A stretch of DNA of 64,000 bases. It comes from Aestuariivita boseongensis. GTDB taxonomy: Bacteria > Pseudomonadota > Alphaproteobacteria > Rhodobacterales > Rhodobacteraceae. This document shows, piece by piece, positions 25,538 through 33,247 of the stretch (position 1 is its first letter; every line of letters begins with the position of its first letter). Both the position numbers and the translations under genes were made by a program. Location: contig NZ_JXYH01000003.1 of assembly GCF_001262635.1 (NCBI RefSeq), positions 1 through 64,000 on the forward strand, written 5' to 3'. Below the pieces are notes generated by a model. It ran no database searches and was not told where the DNA came from. It saw only the letters and a list, made by a program, of their open reading frames with translations.

Positions 25538-26713
25538 GTGAAGGACACAAAACGCAACTGGCTGATCCTGGCCGGGCTGACGCTGGGTGTCTGCGTCACC
25601 AACGGCTTTGCGCGCTTTGCCTATGGGCTGCTTCTGCCCGCGATGCGGGCCGAGCTTGGGTGGAGCTATACGCAAGCCGGATGGCTGAACACGGCAAACG
25701 CGCTTGGATATGTGGTGGGCGCGGTCCTGACGCTGGTTCTGCTCAGGCGGTTGCCACCTGCGCCGCTTTTTGCCTTTGGCGTGTGGACCACGGCGATCAC
25801 CCTGTTTGCGACCGGCCTGAACGAGGGGTTCTGGGCGCAGTCTTTCTGGCGCTTTGCCGCGGGCGTGCTGGGCGCCATGAGCTTTGCCACCGGCGGGGCG
25901 CTGGCCGCGGCGCTTTTCACCGACAACCCGCGCCGGAACGCCTTGTCGATTGCGATCTATTTCGGCGTAGGCGGCGGCATGGGGATCGTGCTGAGCGGTC
26001 TGAGCCTGCCGGTGGTTCTGTCGCTTTATGGCACTGCGGCCTGGGCCTGGGGCTGGATCGTGATTGGCGTGGTCAGCTTCGCCTTTTGCCCGCTGGCGCT
26101 TTGGGCCGCGCGCCAGTTGCGTCCGGCGGCAGGCGCTGCACCCCGCCCGGCCCCGGTGCCGCTGCGACGGATGTTGGGGGAATTCGCGGGTTATGCCGGG
26201 TTTGGCCTAGGATACATCGTGTACCTGACCTTCATCGCGGCGTGGATGACCGCGCAGGATGCGCCCGCCTGGCAGATCGCGGGGGTCTGGACCCTGGTGG
26301 GCGTCTGTATCTCGGCCTCTCCTTTCGTGTGGCGGGGTTTGTTTGCCCGCTTTGCCAACGGTGTGCCCCTGGCGTTGATCCTTGTGAATATCGCCATCGG
26401 ATCCAGCCTGCCCGTGCTGTGGCCCGGTTCGGTCGGTCTGATCGTGTCCGCAGTGATTTTTGGCCTGTCGGTGTTCATGGCGCCCGGGGCGATCACCAAT
26501 TTCACGCGCCAGAACCTGCCTCAGGAAAGCTGGGGGGCGACGATCAGCCTGTTTACGGTCACCTTCGCGGTGGCCCAGACCCTTGGGCCTGTCGGTGCAG
26601 GCCTGATCGGGGATGCGACCGGCGATATCGGCGCAAGCCTGCTGGCGGCATCCGGCGTTTTGCTGTGCGGAGCGTTGGCGGCTTTGTCCCAAAGGCCGCT
26701 GGACAGGGCCTAG
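25538..26713 (+). CDS. YbfB/YjiJ family MFS transporter
   Basis: Major facilitator superfamily transporter with 12 predicted helices in 391 residues. The N-terminus (ILAGLTLGVCVTNGFARFAYGLLLPAMRAELGWSYTQAGWLNTANALGYVVGA) is the YbfB/YjiJ-type pattern. A cytoplasmic loop with PRPAPVPLRRMLGEF joins the two halves near residue 210. The start is GTG 25538 directly after the TAA of the serine hydrolase (TAAGTG), so translation is coupled. Substrate unknown; the pairing with a hydrolase hints at export or import of the esterase product, but that is inference. Confidence 0.9.
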   Translation: MKDTKRNWLILAGLTLGVCVTNGFARFAYGLLLPAMRAELGWSYTQAGWLNTANALGYVVGAVLTLVLLRRLPPAPLFAFGVWTTAITLFATGLNEGFWAQSFWRFAAGVLGAMSFATGGALAAALFTDNPRRNALSIAIYFGVGGGMGIVLSGLSLPVVLSLYGTAAWAWGWIVIGVVSFAFCPLALWAARQLRPAAGAAPRPAPVPLRRMLGEFAGYAGFGLGYIVYLTFIAAWMTAQDAPAWQIAGVWTLVGVCISASPFVWRGLFARFANGVPLALILVNIAIGSSLPVLWPGSVGLIVSAVIFGLSVFMAPGAITNFTRQNLPQESWGATISLFTVTFAVAQTLGPVGAGLIGDATGDIGASLLAASGVLLCGALAALSQRPLDRA

Positions 26714-27372
26714 GCTCCCAAAAGCAGGATCACCAAGGGAATGGGCGACACACCGATGGCGATGGCCAGAAAGGTCTGGAGCGGCGCAAAAAGCCCGCTG
26801 AGCCCTGCCATCATCATGATGCCACCTCCGCCCCCAACAACCGAATTGCCCGGCACGTTGATCGCCAGGGCCAGAGCGACATAGCGGTGGCGCAATCCCA
26901 GCGACACCGCACGTGGCGGCGCGCTTTCGAGAAGCAGGTCGAGCCTCTCTTCCCTCTGCAGAGGCGCCGCACGGGCAACCAGATCTGCGGCGCGACGCAG
27001 GCGAAAGAATGTGAGTAGTCGCGCCAGAACTGCCACCGGCAGCAGGCTTCCGATCAAATAGGCCAGCAGCATCGCCACCACCGTCGCGCCATAGACCAAA
27101 GGCACGATCGCCGCGCCAAAGGCGGTCAGCATGGCAAGTCCGATCTCCGCCCCCGGAACAAAGGGCATCGCCAGCAGCACGACATAGGCCACAAGACCCA
27201 CCATCAGCATCGCGTGCACCTGCTGTTCGTTTGCTGGTATGATCTGAAGATCAAGCGCCTCTTTCAGGGCATGCGCGATCCACGTTCCTGCCACCACCGC
27301 GCCCAGTAACAGCGCGATGCGCAGGGCGATGGCCGCCAGCCCAGGTCCGTTGGAGGATGGCCGATCAGACAT
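26710..27372 (-). CDS. Membrane protein of unknown function, DedA/VTT-like
   Basis: A 220-residue membrane protein with about five or six helices. Two loops resemble re-entrant elements of small SNARE-associated (DedA/TMEM41) proteins: FVPGAEIGLAMLTAFGAAIVPLVYGATVVAM (about residues 72-102) and INVPGNSVVGGGGGIMMMAGLSG (about 171-193). The match is by pattern only and the family is not certain. ATG 27372 lacks a good ribosome binding site; upstream in-frame starts exist (for example ATG at 27438). It is convergent with the MFS gene (4-base overlap of the 3' ends) and lies downstream of the rplT terminator. Confidence 0.65.
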   Translation of the reverse strand: MSDRPSSNGPGLAAIALRIALLLGAVVAGTWIAHALKEALDLQIIPANEQQVHAMLMVGLVAYVVLLAMPFVPGAEIGLAMLTAFGAAIVPLVYGATVVAMLLAYLIGSLLPVAVLARLLTFFRLRRAADLVARAAPLQREERLDLLLESAPPRAVSLGLRHRYVALALAINVPGNSVVGGGGGIMMMAGLSGLFAPLQTFLAIAIGVSPIPLVILLLGA

Positions 27373-27510
27373 CACGCGATTGCGGCAGCTTGTGCGATCG
27401 GTGTCATTGACATCCCCATGGCCAGTACGGCGAAGCATAACGCGCAATTCGCATGTAAGGGAGTCGCTTGTGCGCCTGCCCCAAGCGAATGCGAGGAGGT
27501 TGCACATCCG

Positions 27511-27545
27511 CCAAAGAAAAAGCCGCCCCCGAAGGTGCGGCTTTC
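27511..27545 (-). terminator. Intrinsic terminator of rpmI-rplT
   Basis: On the minus strand GAAAGCCGC pairs with GCGGCTTT (27537-27544 and 27519-27526), followed by TTTTTCTTT. Directly downstream of rplT. Confidence 0.88.
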
Positions 27546-27567
27546 TCGAATTCGGGTGCCGTCAGGC

Positions 27568-27933
27568 TTACGCGCTGAGCGCGCCCTTGGCCTGCTCGAC
27601 GATTGCACCGAACGCTTCGGGCTCATGCACGGCCAGATCGGCCAGAACCTTGCGGTCCACTTCGATCCCGGCCAGCGACAGGCCGTTGATGAAGCGCGAA
27701 TATGTCAGCGCCTCGTCATGGGCACGCACGGCGGCGTTGATCCGCTGGATCCACAGCGCGCGGAAGTTCCGCTTGCGGGTGCGACGGTCGCGGGTTGCAT
27801 ACTGGTTCGCCTTGTCGACGGCCTGCTTGGCCACCTTGAAGGTGTTCTTGCGGCGGCCGTAATAGCCTTTTGCGGCCTTGACGACTTTCTTGTGACGGGC
27901 GTGGGTTGTGGTTCCACCTTTAACGCGGGACAT
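27568..27933 (-). CDS. rplT: 50S ribosomal protein L20
   Basis: bL20 of the large subunit, 121 residues. Typical sequence: [51 protein letters not shown], the long basic N-terminal helix, then [47 protein letters not shown]. Begins 15 bases after rpmI. In many bacteria infC precedes rpmI-rplT and pheST follows; here infC is absent and pheST sits 3.3 kb away on the same strand, separated by other genes. Confidence 0.98.
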   Translation of the reverse strand: MSRVKGGTTTHARHKKVVKAAKGYYGRRKNTFKVAKQAVDKANQYATRDRRTRKRNFRALWIQRINAAVRAHDEALTYSRFINGLSLAGIEVDRKVLADLAVHEPEAFGAIVEQAKGALSA

Positions 27934-27948
27934 CTCTCTGGCCTCCTA

Positions 27949-28149
27949 TCAGCGGTCGTAGGGCATATAGCCCTTGACGATTTTTGCATCAGGTGCGCTG
28001 AGCGTGGTTGTGCCACGGGCGTCACGGATGAATTTCTTGGTGCGTTTGATCATGCCATGGCGTTTGCCGGCCTGAGCCGCGATCACCTTACCGGTGGCCG
28101 AGACTTTGAAGCGCTTCTTCGCGCTCGACTTGGTCTTCATCTTGGGCAT
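27949..28149 (-). CDS. rpmI: 50S ribosomal protein L35
   Basis: bL35, 66 residues: [46 protein letters not shown] then [23 protein letters not shown] 28149 (family start) has GGAGACGGAA upstream; earlier in-frame codons are not part of the family. Operon with rplT. Confidence 0.97.
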   Translation of the reverse strand: MPKMKTKSSAKKRFKVSATGKVIAAQAGKRHGMIKRTKKFIRDARGTTTLSAPDAKIVKGYMPYDR

Positions 28150-28264
28150 TTCCGTCTCCGGGTATTTTGAGTTCGGTTTACGCGCGACTCGGCATGCCAC
28201 TATAGGCCGGCCACGCTGCGAGAGCCGCCGTGTACGGACAAACTCCCCTTAGATCAAGAGGGTT

Positions 28265-28489
28265 TTACGGAATAAAACGCGCGACAACGCCGAAAAACAC
28301 GTCTGGCAGTTGTGCCATGCTGTATCCGCCGGGTTTGGACGCAAGCGCATAAACGATCAGGCCACCCGCAATCAGCACCGTAATGGCCGAGGCGCGCGGG
28401 CCACGCCCATCACTCAGCGCGCTGAACATGCCCACAATCGAAAACCCGCCAATGACAAGTCCAAGGATAAGCGCCAGATCTTGATCCAT
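28265..28489 (-). CDS. Small membrane protein of unknown function
   Basis: A 74-residue protein with two membrane helices (about residues 5-24 and 36-51) and a short loop SDGRGPRAS, ending in DVFFGVVARFIP. No known function. The start MDQDLALILG is preceded by a GGAGG-like site (AAGGAGGCTTGGTAT on the minus strand). It lies between pyk and rpmI, same strand. The hydrophobic pattern and good ribosome binding site support it as real. Confidence 0.75.
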   Translation of the reverse strand: MDQDLALILGLVIGGFSIVGMFSALSDGRGPRASAITVLIAGGLIVYALASKPGGYSMAQLPDVFFGVVARFIP

Positions 28490-28531
28490 ACCAAGCCTCC
28501 TTCACGCGCAAAGATGTCCCTGAACTGAAGG

Positions 28532-29977
28532 CTATTCCGGATCGGTGTTGAAAATCAAACGTTCGTCGCAGGGCGCCACACGCAGGATGTTGGTGGACCC
28601 CGGTACATTGAACGGCACCCCCGCAGTCACGACGATCTGGTCGTCCGCCCCCGCGAACCCTTCTGCCCGCGCCGCCTTGGCGGCAGAGACGACCGCCAGT
28701 TTGAAGCGCTCCAGCTCATCGGTCAGCACGCAGTTGCATCCCCAACTGAGCGTCAAGCGCCGTGCCGTTTTCTTCAGCGGCGTCAGCGCCAGGATCGGAA
28801 CGCCCGGACGTTCCCGCGCAGTCAGCAGCGCCGTAGTGCCCGATTGCGTGAAACAGCAGATCGCCTTGATATCGGTGGTTTCCGCAATTTCGCGCGCGGC
28901 GGCGACGATAGCGTGGGCGATGGTGTCGCCTTTCACGCTGCGCGAGGCGGCGATGATCTGGGTGTAGGTCGGGTCCTGTTCAACCTCGGTCGCAACGCGG
29001 TCCATGGTGGTGACGGCCTCGACCGGGTATTGGCCTGCTGCGCTTTCGGCCGACAGCATGATCGCGTCAGTGCCTTCATAGATGGCGGTCGCTACATCGG
29101 ACACTTCAGCGCGGGTGGGCATCGGGCTTTCAATCATCGATTCCAGCATCTGCGTGGCCACGATCACCGGTTTAGCCGCGGCCCGGCATTTCCGCGTCAG
29201 GCGCTTCTGAATGGGCGGGACAGCCTGCACGGGCAATTCCACACCCAGATCCCCGCGCGCCACCATGATGCCGTCGCTGACCTCGAGAATGTCATCGAAC
29301 CGGTCTACGGCGGACGGTTTTTCGATCTTCGACAGAATGGCAGCGCGGCCTTTGGCAAGCGCGCGCGCCTCCTCCACATCTTCGGGTCGCTGCACGAAGG
29401 ACAGCGCCAGCCAATCGACGCCAAGGTCGCAGGCAAATTCCAGATCGGCACGGTCCTTTTCGCTGAGCGCGGCCAGTGGCAGCACCACATCGGGCACATT
29501 CACGCCCTTCCGGTTGGAAATCGTGCCGCCCGCAATCACCGTACAATCGGCGAAATCATCGCCACAGGCGGTGACTGTCAGACGAATCTTCCCATCATTG
29601 ACCAGAAGCGTCGCGCCAGGCTGCAGCGCCGCGAAAATCTCTGGGTGAGGCAGGCAGACGCGCGTTGCGTCACCCTCGGCCTTGTTCAGATCGAGGCGGA
29701 AGGACTGACCTTCGGACAGGTCTTCCGATCCGTTGGAGAAAGTGCCCACGCGCAGCTTCGGCCCCTGCAGATCCGCCAGAATCGCGATCGAGCCGCCCAA
29801 ATCTTCTTCCACTTGGCGGATGATCTGATGTTTGGCGCGGATGTCCTCATGTGTGCCATGGGACATGTTCAGGCGGAACACATCGGCCCCTGCCTCATGC
29901 AGGGCGCGGATCATCTCATAGGTTTCGGATGCCGGGCCAAGCGTGGCCACGATTTTGACGTTTCTGGACCGTCTCAT
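28532..29977 (-). CDS. pyk: Pyruvate kinase
   Basis: Glycolytic pyruvate kinase (phosphoenolpyruvate + ADP to pyruvate + ATP), 481 residues. Motifs: VKIVATLGPASETYEMIRALHEAGADVFRLNMSHG at the start, LADLQGPKLRVG, GVNVPDVVLPLAALSEKDR, and the active site block ILSKIEKPSAVDRFDDILEVSDGIMVARGDLGVELP (catalytic Lys, Mg-binding Glu and Asp, about residues 215-250), then IVATQMLESMIESPMPTRAEVSDVATAIYEGTDAIMLSAESA. The B domain is inserted near residues 70-165 and the C-terminal domain carries AAREIAETTDIKAICCFTQSGTTA. Confidence 0.97.
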   Translation of the reverse strand: MRRSRNVKIVATLGPASETYEMIRALHEAGADVFRLNMSHGTHEDIRAKHQIIRQVEEDLGGSIAILADLQGPKLRVGTFSNGSEDLSEGQSFRLDLNKAEGDATRVCLPHPEIFAALQPGATLLVNDGKIRLTVTACGDDFADCTVIAGGTISNRKGVNVPDVVLPLAALSEKDRADLEFACDLGVDWLALSFVQRPEDVEEARALAKGRAAILSKIEKPSAVDRFDDILEVSDGIMVARGDLGVELPVQAVPPIQKRLTRKCRAAAKPVIVATQMLESMIESPMPTRAEVSDVATAIYEGTDAIMLSAESAAGQYPVEAVTTMDRVATEVEQDPTYTQIIAASRSVKGDTIAHAIVAAAREIAETTDIKAICCFTQSGTTALLTARERPGVPILALTPLKKTARRLTLSWGCNCVLTDELERFKLAVVSAAKAARAEGFAGADDQIVVTAGVPFNVPGSTNILRVAPCDERLIFNTDPE

Positions 29978-30102
29978 GCGGAAGGGCCTGCCTTTCTGTC
30001 TTTTTGCGCGCCGTTATCGCAAACAGCCTTTTTCCTGCTTATCGCCCAATTCCCATTTGCGGGCAACTCGCCTAAACCTGCCGCGAAAGACATGAATAAT
30101 CC

Positions 30103-30840
30103 ATGACATACACACCTTATTTCATACATGGCGAAACCCGGCCGGGGCCCTGGCTGGTCACCTGCGATCACGCGACCAATGTTGTGCCCCCGGACGTGAA
30201 TGGCGGCGATCTGGGTCTTCATCGCACGGATATGGAACGGCACATCGCCTATGATCCCGGTGCCTATGGCGTATCACAGGAACTGGGTATTTTGCTGGAT
30301 GCGCCGGTTCTGGCGTCAAATTTCTCGCGGCTTGTGATTGACCCGAACCGGGGTCCGGATGACCCGACGCTTTTGATGAAGCTGTACGATGGCTCGGTCA
30401 TTCCCGCCAATCGCCACGCCGATGCGGCCGAGATCGAACGGCGAATGGAGATGTGTTACCGCCCCTATGACGCGCAACTGGCCCGGATGACCGCGCTGCC
30501 GCATACGATCGTGGTGTCGGTCCATTCCTTCACGCGGCAGCTGCGCGGCCGCGAGCCGCGACCCTGGGAGGTCGGCGTGCTTTACGCCGAGGATGACCGG
30601 CTGGCGCGGCCGCTGATCGAATTGCTGCAAGCCGAAGGGGACATGGTCGTTGGCGACAACGAGCCCTATTCCGGGCATTTGCCTGGCGATGCGATTGACC
30701 GCCATGCGATCCGTCTGGGCAGACCCAATGTGCTGATCGAATTACGGAATGATCTGATCGCCGATCACGAGGGCCAAAAGCATTGGGCCGGGCGGCTGGC
30801 CCCTATACTGACGGCAGCTTTGGAAAGATGCGCCCTTTGA
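30103..30840 (+). CDS. N-formylglutamate amidohydrolase family protein
   Basis: Member of the N-formylglutamate amidohydrolase family (HutG-like), 245 residues. Motifs: VTCDHATNVVPPD (metal/substrate loop), NFSRLVIDPNRGPDDPTLL (the DxNR motif), VSVHSFTRQLRG, and IELRNDLIADHEGQKHWAGRLAPIL at the C-terminus. Hydrolyses N-formyl-L-glutamate to formate and glutamate in the family's reference reaction, but no other histidine-utilisation gene is near, so the true substrate may be another N-acyl amino acid. Divergent from pyk. An array of inverted repeats begins right after its stop codon. Confidence 0.88.
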   Translation: MTYTPYFIHGETRPGPWLVTCDHATNVVPPDVNGGDLGLHRTDMERHIAYDPGAYGVSQELGILLDAPVLASNFSRLVIDPNRGPDDPTLLMKLYDGSVIPANRHADAAEIERRMEMCYRPYDAQLARMTALPHTIVVSVHSFTRQLRGREPRPWEVGVLYAEDDRLARPLIELLQAEGDMVVGDNEPYSGHLPGDAIDRHAIRLGRPNVLIELRNDLIADHEGQKHWAGRLAPILTAALERCAL

Positions 30841-30945
30841 CCAGAAGCTGCACGCAGCTTCTGGTGACTGTCTGACGCAGACAGTCAAGTTTCGCGTAGA
30901 AACTGAGTGAAGTTTCTCACCATGTTCTGCGTCAGAACATGGTGA
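30841..30945. repeat. Array of four inverted repeats
   Basis: Immediately after the amidohydrolase stop codon: 30841-30864 (11-bp arms, 2-base loop), 30865-30887 (10-bp arms, loop ACG), 30888-30904 (6-bp arms, 5-base loop) and 30917-30945 (13-bp arms, loop CGT). All arms are perfect. The repeats have different sequences but the same architecture, with loops of AC, ACG or CGT. In RNA they would form a string of hairpins between two genes on the same strand. Confidence 0.9.
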
Positions 30946-30997
30946 CAAGGAACCCTGCCCTGCCTACATGAAGGGCAAATAAGCATGAGGAGCCGAC

Positions 30998-31312
30998 ATG
31001 GACGATCAAACCCGCATCGAGCTGGAAGCCGCAGCCTTTCGCCGGCTGCGCAAACATCTGATGGAAGACCGCACAGATGTGCAGAATATCGACATGATGA
31101 ACCAATCTGGGTTCTGTCGGAACTGCCTGAGCCGCTGGTATCAGGAAGCCGCCAATGAACGCGGGATCGAAATGGGCAAGGACGAGGCGCGCGAGATCTT
31201 TTACGGCATGACCATGGATGAATGGAAAGCCAATTATCAGACCGAAGCCAGCGACGCCCAGAAAGCCGCCTTTGATGTGGCTTTCAAGGAAAACGTGACC
31301 GACAAGCCGTAA
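30998..31312 (+). CDS. DUF1244 domain protein
   Basis: A 104-residue protein matching DUF1244, conserved in proteobacteria: AFRRLRKHLMEDRTDVQNIDMMNQSGFCRNCLSRWYQEAANE with the paired cysteines of FCRNCLSRWY (about residues 38-46), then EAREIFYGMTMDEWKANYQ. The invariant cysteines suggest metal binding, not demonstrated here. ATG 30998 has GAGGAGCC upstream. Confidence 0.92.
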   Translation: MDDQTRIELEAAAFRRLRKHLMEDRTDVQNIDMMNQSGFCRNCLSRWYQEAANERGIEMGKDEAREIFYGMTMDEWKANYQTEASDAQKAAFDVAFKENVTDKP

Positions 31313-31316
31313 GCAA

Positions 31317-31371
31317 GCGATCCTTCGAAGGATCGCCCACCAACCCCTGCGAGTTTTCGAAAATTCGCAGG
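31317..31371. repeat. Second pair of TTCGAA-centred palindromes
   Basis: 31317-31336 is a perfect 20-bp palindrome with core CCTTCGAAGG; 31346-31371 is a 26-bp palindrome with core TTTTCGAAAA and one mismatch. They lie between the convergent DUF1244 and leuA genes and resemble the pair at 20113-20160. Confidence 0.9.
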
Positions 31372-31373
31372 CG

Positions 31374-32948
31374 TCAGTTCAGTTCTTTGTAGGAAATCTC
31401 ACGGCGGTCTGCACCGGACCCCATCTTGTCACGCCGCACCAGCAGACGGTTCAACGCACTGACATAGGCCTGCGCCGACGCGACCACGGTATCGGTGTTG
31501 GCCGATTGCCCCGTGGCGATCACGCCGTCCTCTTCCAGCCGGACAGACACGGTCGCCTGCGCATCGGTGCCTTCGGTCACAGCGTTCACCTGATACAACT
31601 GCAGCCGCGCCTGGTTCGGATGCAGAGCGCGCACCGCCTTGAAGGTCGCGTCCACCGGCCCGTCACCGCTTTCGGTGGCCATGACATCCTTACCGTCGAT
31701 TTCCATCTCCAGCGTGGCTTCCGCCGGTCCGCCTGTGCCGCAGACCACTTTCAGCGATACGATCTGCAACCGGTCCGTCCCGCCATCCGCAGTGGCGGAG
31801 ACCAGCGCGATGATGTCGTCGTCATAGACCTCTTTCTTGCGGTCAGCGAGTTCCTTGAACCGCACGAAGACATCCTTAAGCTGGTTATCACCCACCTCAT
31901 ATCCCAGATCCGCCAGCTTGGCGCGCAGCGCCGCACGACCGGAATGTTTGCCCAGGGGCAGAGACGTGCCTGCGATACCCACGTCTTCGGGGCGCATGAT
32001 CTCGAACGTCTCGGCGTTTTTCAGCATGCCATCCTGGTGGATGCCGCTTTCATGCGCAAAGGCGTTCTTGCCGACAATCGCCTTGTTGAACTGCACCGGG
32101 AAACCCGACACGGTCGAAACACGGCGGGAGATATGCATGATCTTCTTCGTGTCGATATTGGTATAGAACGGCATGATGTCACCGCGCACTTTCAGCGCCA
32201 TCACGACCTCTTCCAGCGCGGTGTTGCCGGCACGTTCGCCCAGACCGTTGATCGTGCATTCGATCTGGCGCGCGCCGCCTTCCACAGCGGCCAGCGAGTT
32301 CGCCGTCGCCATGCCCAGATCGTTATGGCAGTGGGTGGCAAAGATCACCTCGTCTGCGCCGGGCACTTCAGCGATCAGCCGGCGGATCAGGTCCGCGCTT
32401 TCATTCGGAGCGGTATAGCCGACCGTATCGGGGATATTGATCGTGGAGGCACCCGCCTTGATCGCGATCTCGACCACACGGGCCAGATAATCCCATTCGG
32501 TCCGCGTGGCATCCATCGGCGACCACTGCACATTGTCACAGAGGTTGCGCGCATGGCTGACAGTTTCATGGATCCGTTCAGCCATCTCGTCCTTGGTCAG
32601 GTTCGGGATCGCGCGGTGCAGCGGCGAGGTGCCGATAAAGGTGTGGATGCGGGGTTGCTTGGCGTGTTTCACCGCCTCCCAGCAGCGGTCGATATCGCCG
32701 AATTGCGCGCGCGCCAGCCCGCAGATCACAGCGTTTTTCGACCGCTCGGCGATTTCGGACACAGCGGCGAAATCACCTTCGGATGCGATGGGAAATCCCG
32801 CCTCGATAATGTCGACGCCCATCTCATCCAGAAGCTCGGCAATTTCCAGCTTCTCGGAATGGGTCATGGTGGCACCGGGGCTCTGTTCGCCGTCGCGCAA
32901 TGTCGTGTCGAAGATCAACACGCGATCTTTGTCGGTTTGATTGGTCAT
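31374..32948 (-). CDS. leuA: 2-isopropylmalate synthase
   Basis: First enzyme of leucine synthesis: acetyl-CoA + 2-oxoisovalerate to 2-isopropylmalate. DRE-TIM metallolyase: VLIFDTTLRDGEQSPGATM at the start, ARAQFGDIDRC, metal ligands FATHCHNDLGMATANSLAAVEGGARQIECTINGLGERAGN (about residues 197-236), SGIHQDGMLKN, and a C-terminal LeuA allosteric dimer domain (about 390-515, VSLKVVCGTGGPAEATLEMEIDGKDVMATESGDGPVDA) that binds leucine for feedback control. 524 residues fits the long bacterial type. It is preceded by a leucine-rich leader peptide (33029-33112) and a hairpin, so leucine also likely controls its expression at the RNA level. Confidence 0.96.
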   Translation of the reverse strand: MTNQTDKDRVLIFDTTLRDGEQSPGATMTHSEKLEIAELLDEMGVDIIEAGFPIASEGDFAAVSEIAERSKNAVICGLARAQFGDIDRCWEAVKHAKQPRIHTFIGTSPLHRAIPNLTKDEMAERIHETVSHARNLCDNVQWSPMDATRTEWDYLARVVEIAIKAGASTINIPDTVGYTAPNESADLIRRLIAEVPGADEVIFATHCHNDLGMATANSLAAVEGGARQIECTINGLGERAGNTALEEVVMALKVRGDIMPFYTNIDTKKIMHISRRVSTVSGFPVQFNKAIVGKNAFAHESGIHQDGMLKNAETFEIMRPEDVGIAGTSLPLGKHSGRAALRAKLADLGYEVGDNQLKDVFVRFKELADRKKEVYDDDIIALVSATADGGTDRLQIVSLKVVCGTGGPAEATLEMEIDGKDVMATESGDGPVDATFKAVRALHPNQARLQLYQVNAVTEGTDAQATVSVRLEEDGVIATGQSANTDTVVASAQAYVSALNRLLVRRDKMGSGADRREISYKELN

Positions 32949-32972
32949 GTCGGGTCTCTTTTTATTCTGTTC

Positions 32973-32993
32973 CTAAAGCCTTTTGGCGCGCAT
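32973..32993 (-). CDS. Six-codon upstream mini-ORF of leuA
   Basis: ATG CGC GCC AAA AGG CTT TAG starts at 32993, four bases after a strong AGAGGAG ribosome binding site, and ends 24 bases before the leuA ATG. The leuA start itself has only a weak site. The binding site of this mini-ORF is buried in the 3' arm of the hairpin at 33000-33035. Translation is inferred, not shown. Confidence 0.35.
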   Translation of the reverse strand: MRAKRL

Positions 32994-32999
32994 GCAACT

Positions 33000-33035
33000 C
33001 CTCTGAGCGGGCGCGCCGAATGGCACGCTCAGAGG
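33000..33035 (-). promoter_or_regulatory. Leader hairpin upstream of leuA
   Basis: Perfect 10-bp stem: on the minus strand CCTCTGAGCG (33035-33026) pairs with CGCTCAGAGG (33009-33000), 16-base loop. The 5' arm overlaps the last sense codon and stop of the leucine leader peptide; the 3' arm contains the ribosome binding site of the mini-ORF. No U-run follows, so this is not a standard intrinsic terminator. Confidence 0.6.
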
Positions 33036-33112
33036 CGCATTAGGAGCAGTAGGCCACGCGAAGCCGCAGCGCGTGCAGCGCCGGGAATGGGGATATGCGT
33101 GGAACGTGTCAT
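33029..33112 (-). CDS. Leucine leader peptide for leuA
   Basis: A 27-residue peptide reading MTRSTHIPIPGAARAAASRG then LLLLMRL and TGA. Four leucine codons in a row (CTA CTG CTC CTA, 33052-33041) and a fifth just before the stop include two CTA codons, which are rare in a GC-rich genome. Such peptides control leucine genes by ribosome stalling in proteobacteria. The gene lies 80 bases upstream of leuA on the same strand with a hairpin in between. The ribosome binding site is weak (no clear GGAG before the ATG). Confidence 0.7.
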   Translation of the reverse strand: MTRSTHIPIPGAARAAASRGLLLLMRL

Positions 33113-33247
33113 GGGTCGCAGACTATACCCAGCGCCGTCTGAATGGGAAGCGGTTTCTTGCAGCAGAATTCTCCCGCGATAACCGCAATCTTGCCATGTC
33201 CTGAGAATACGCACATCGTGGTGCGGGGGAAGGGAACGAAGCCACAG

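Noticed and set aside
24401-25675. 424-codon frame on the minus strand
   Set aside because: Antisense to the serine hydrolase, which has SxxK and other motifs.
30841-30945. CRISPR array
   Set aside because: The repeats differ in sequence from each other, there are no uniform spacers and no cas genes.
31506-33182. 558-codon open frame on the plus strand
   Set aside because: Antisense to leuA and its leader; no recognisable protein.
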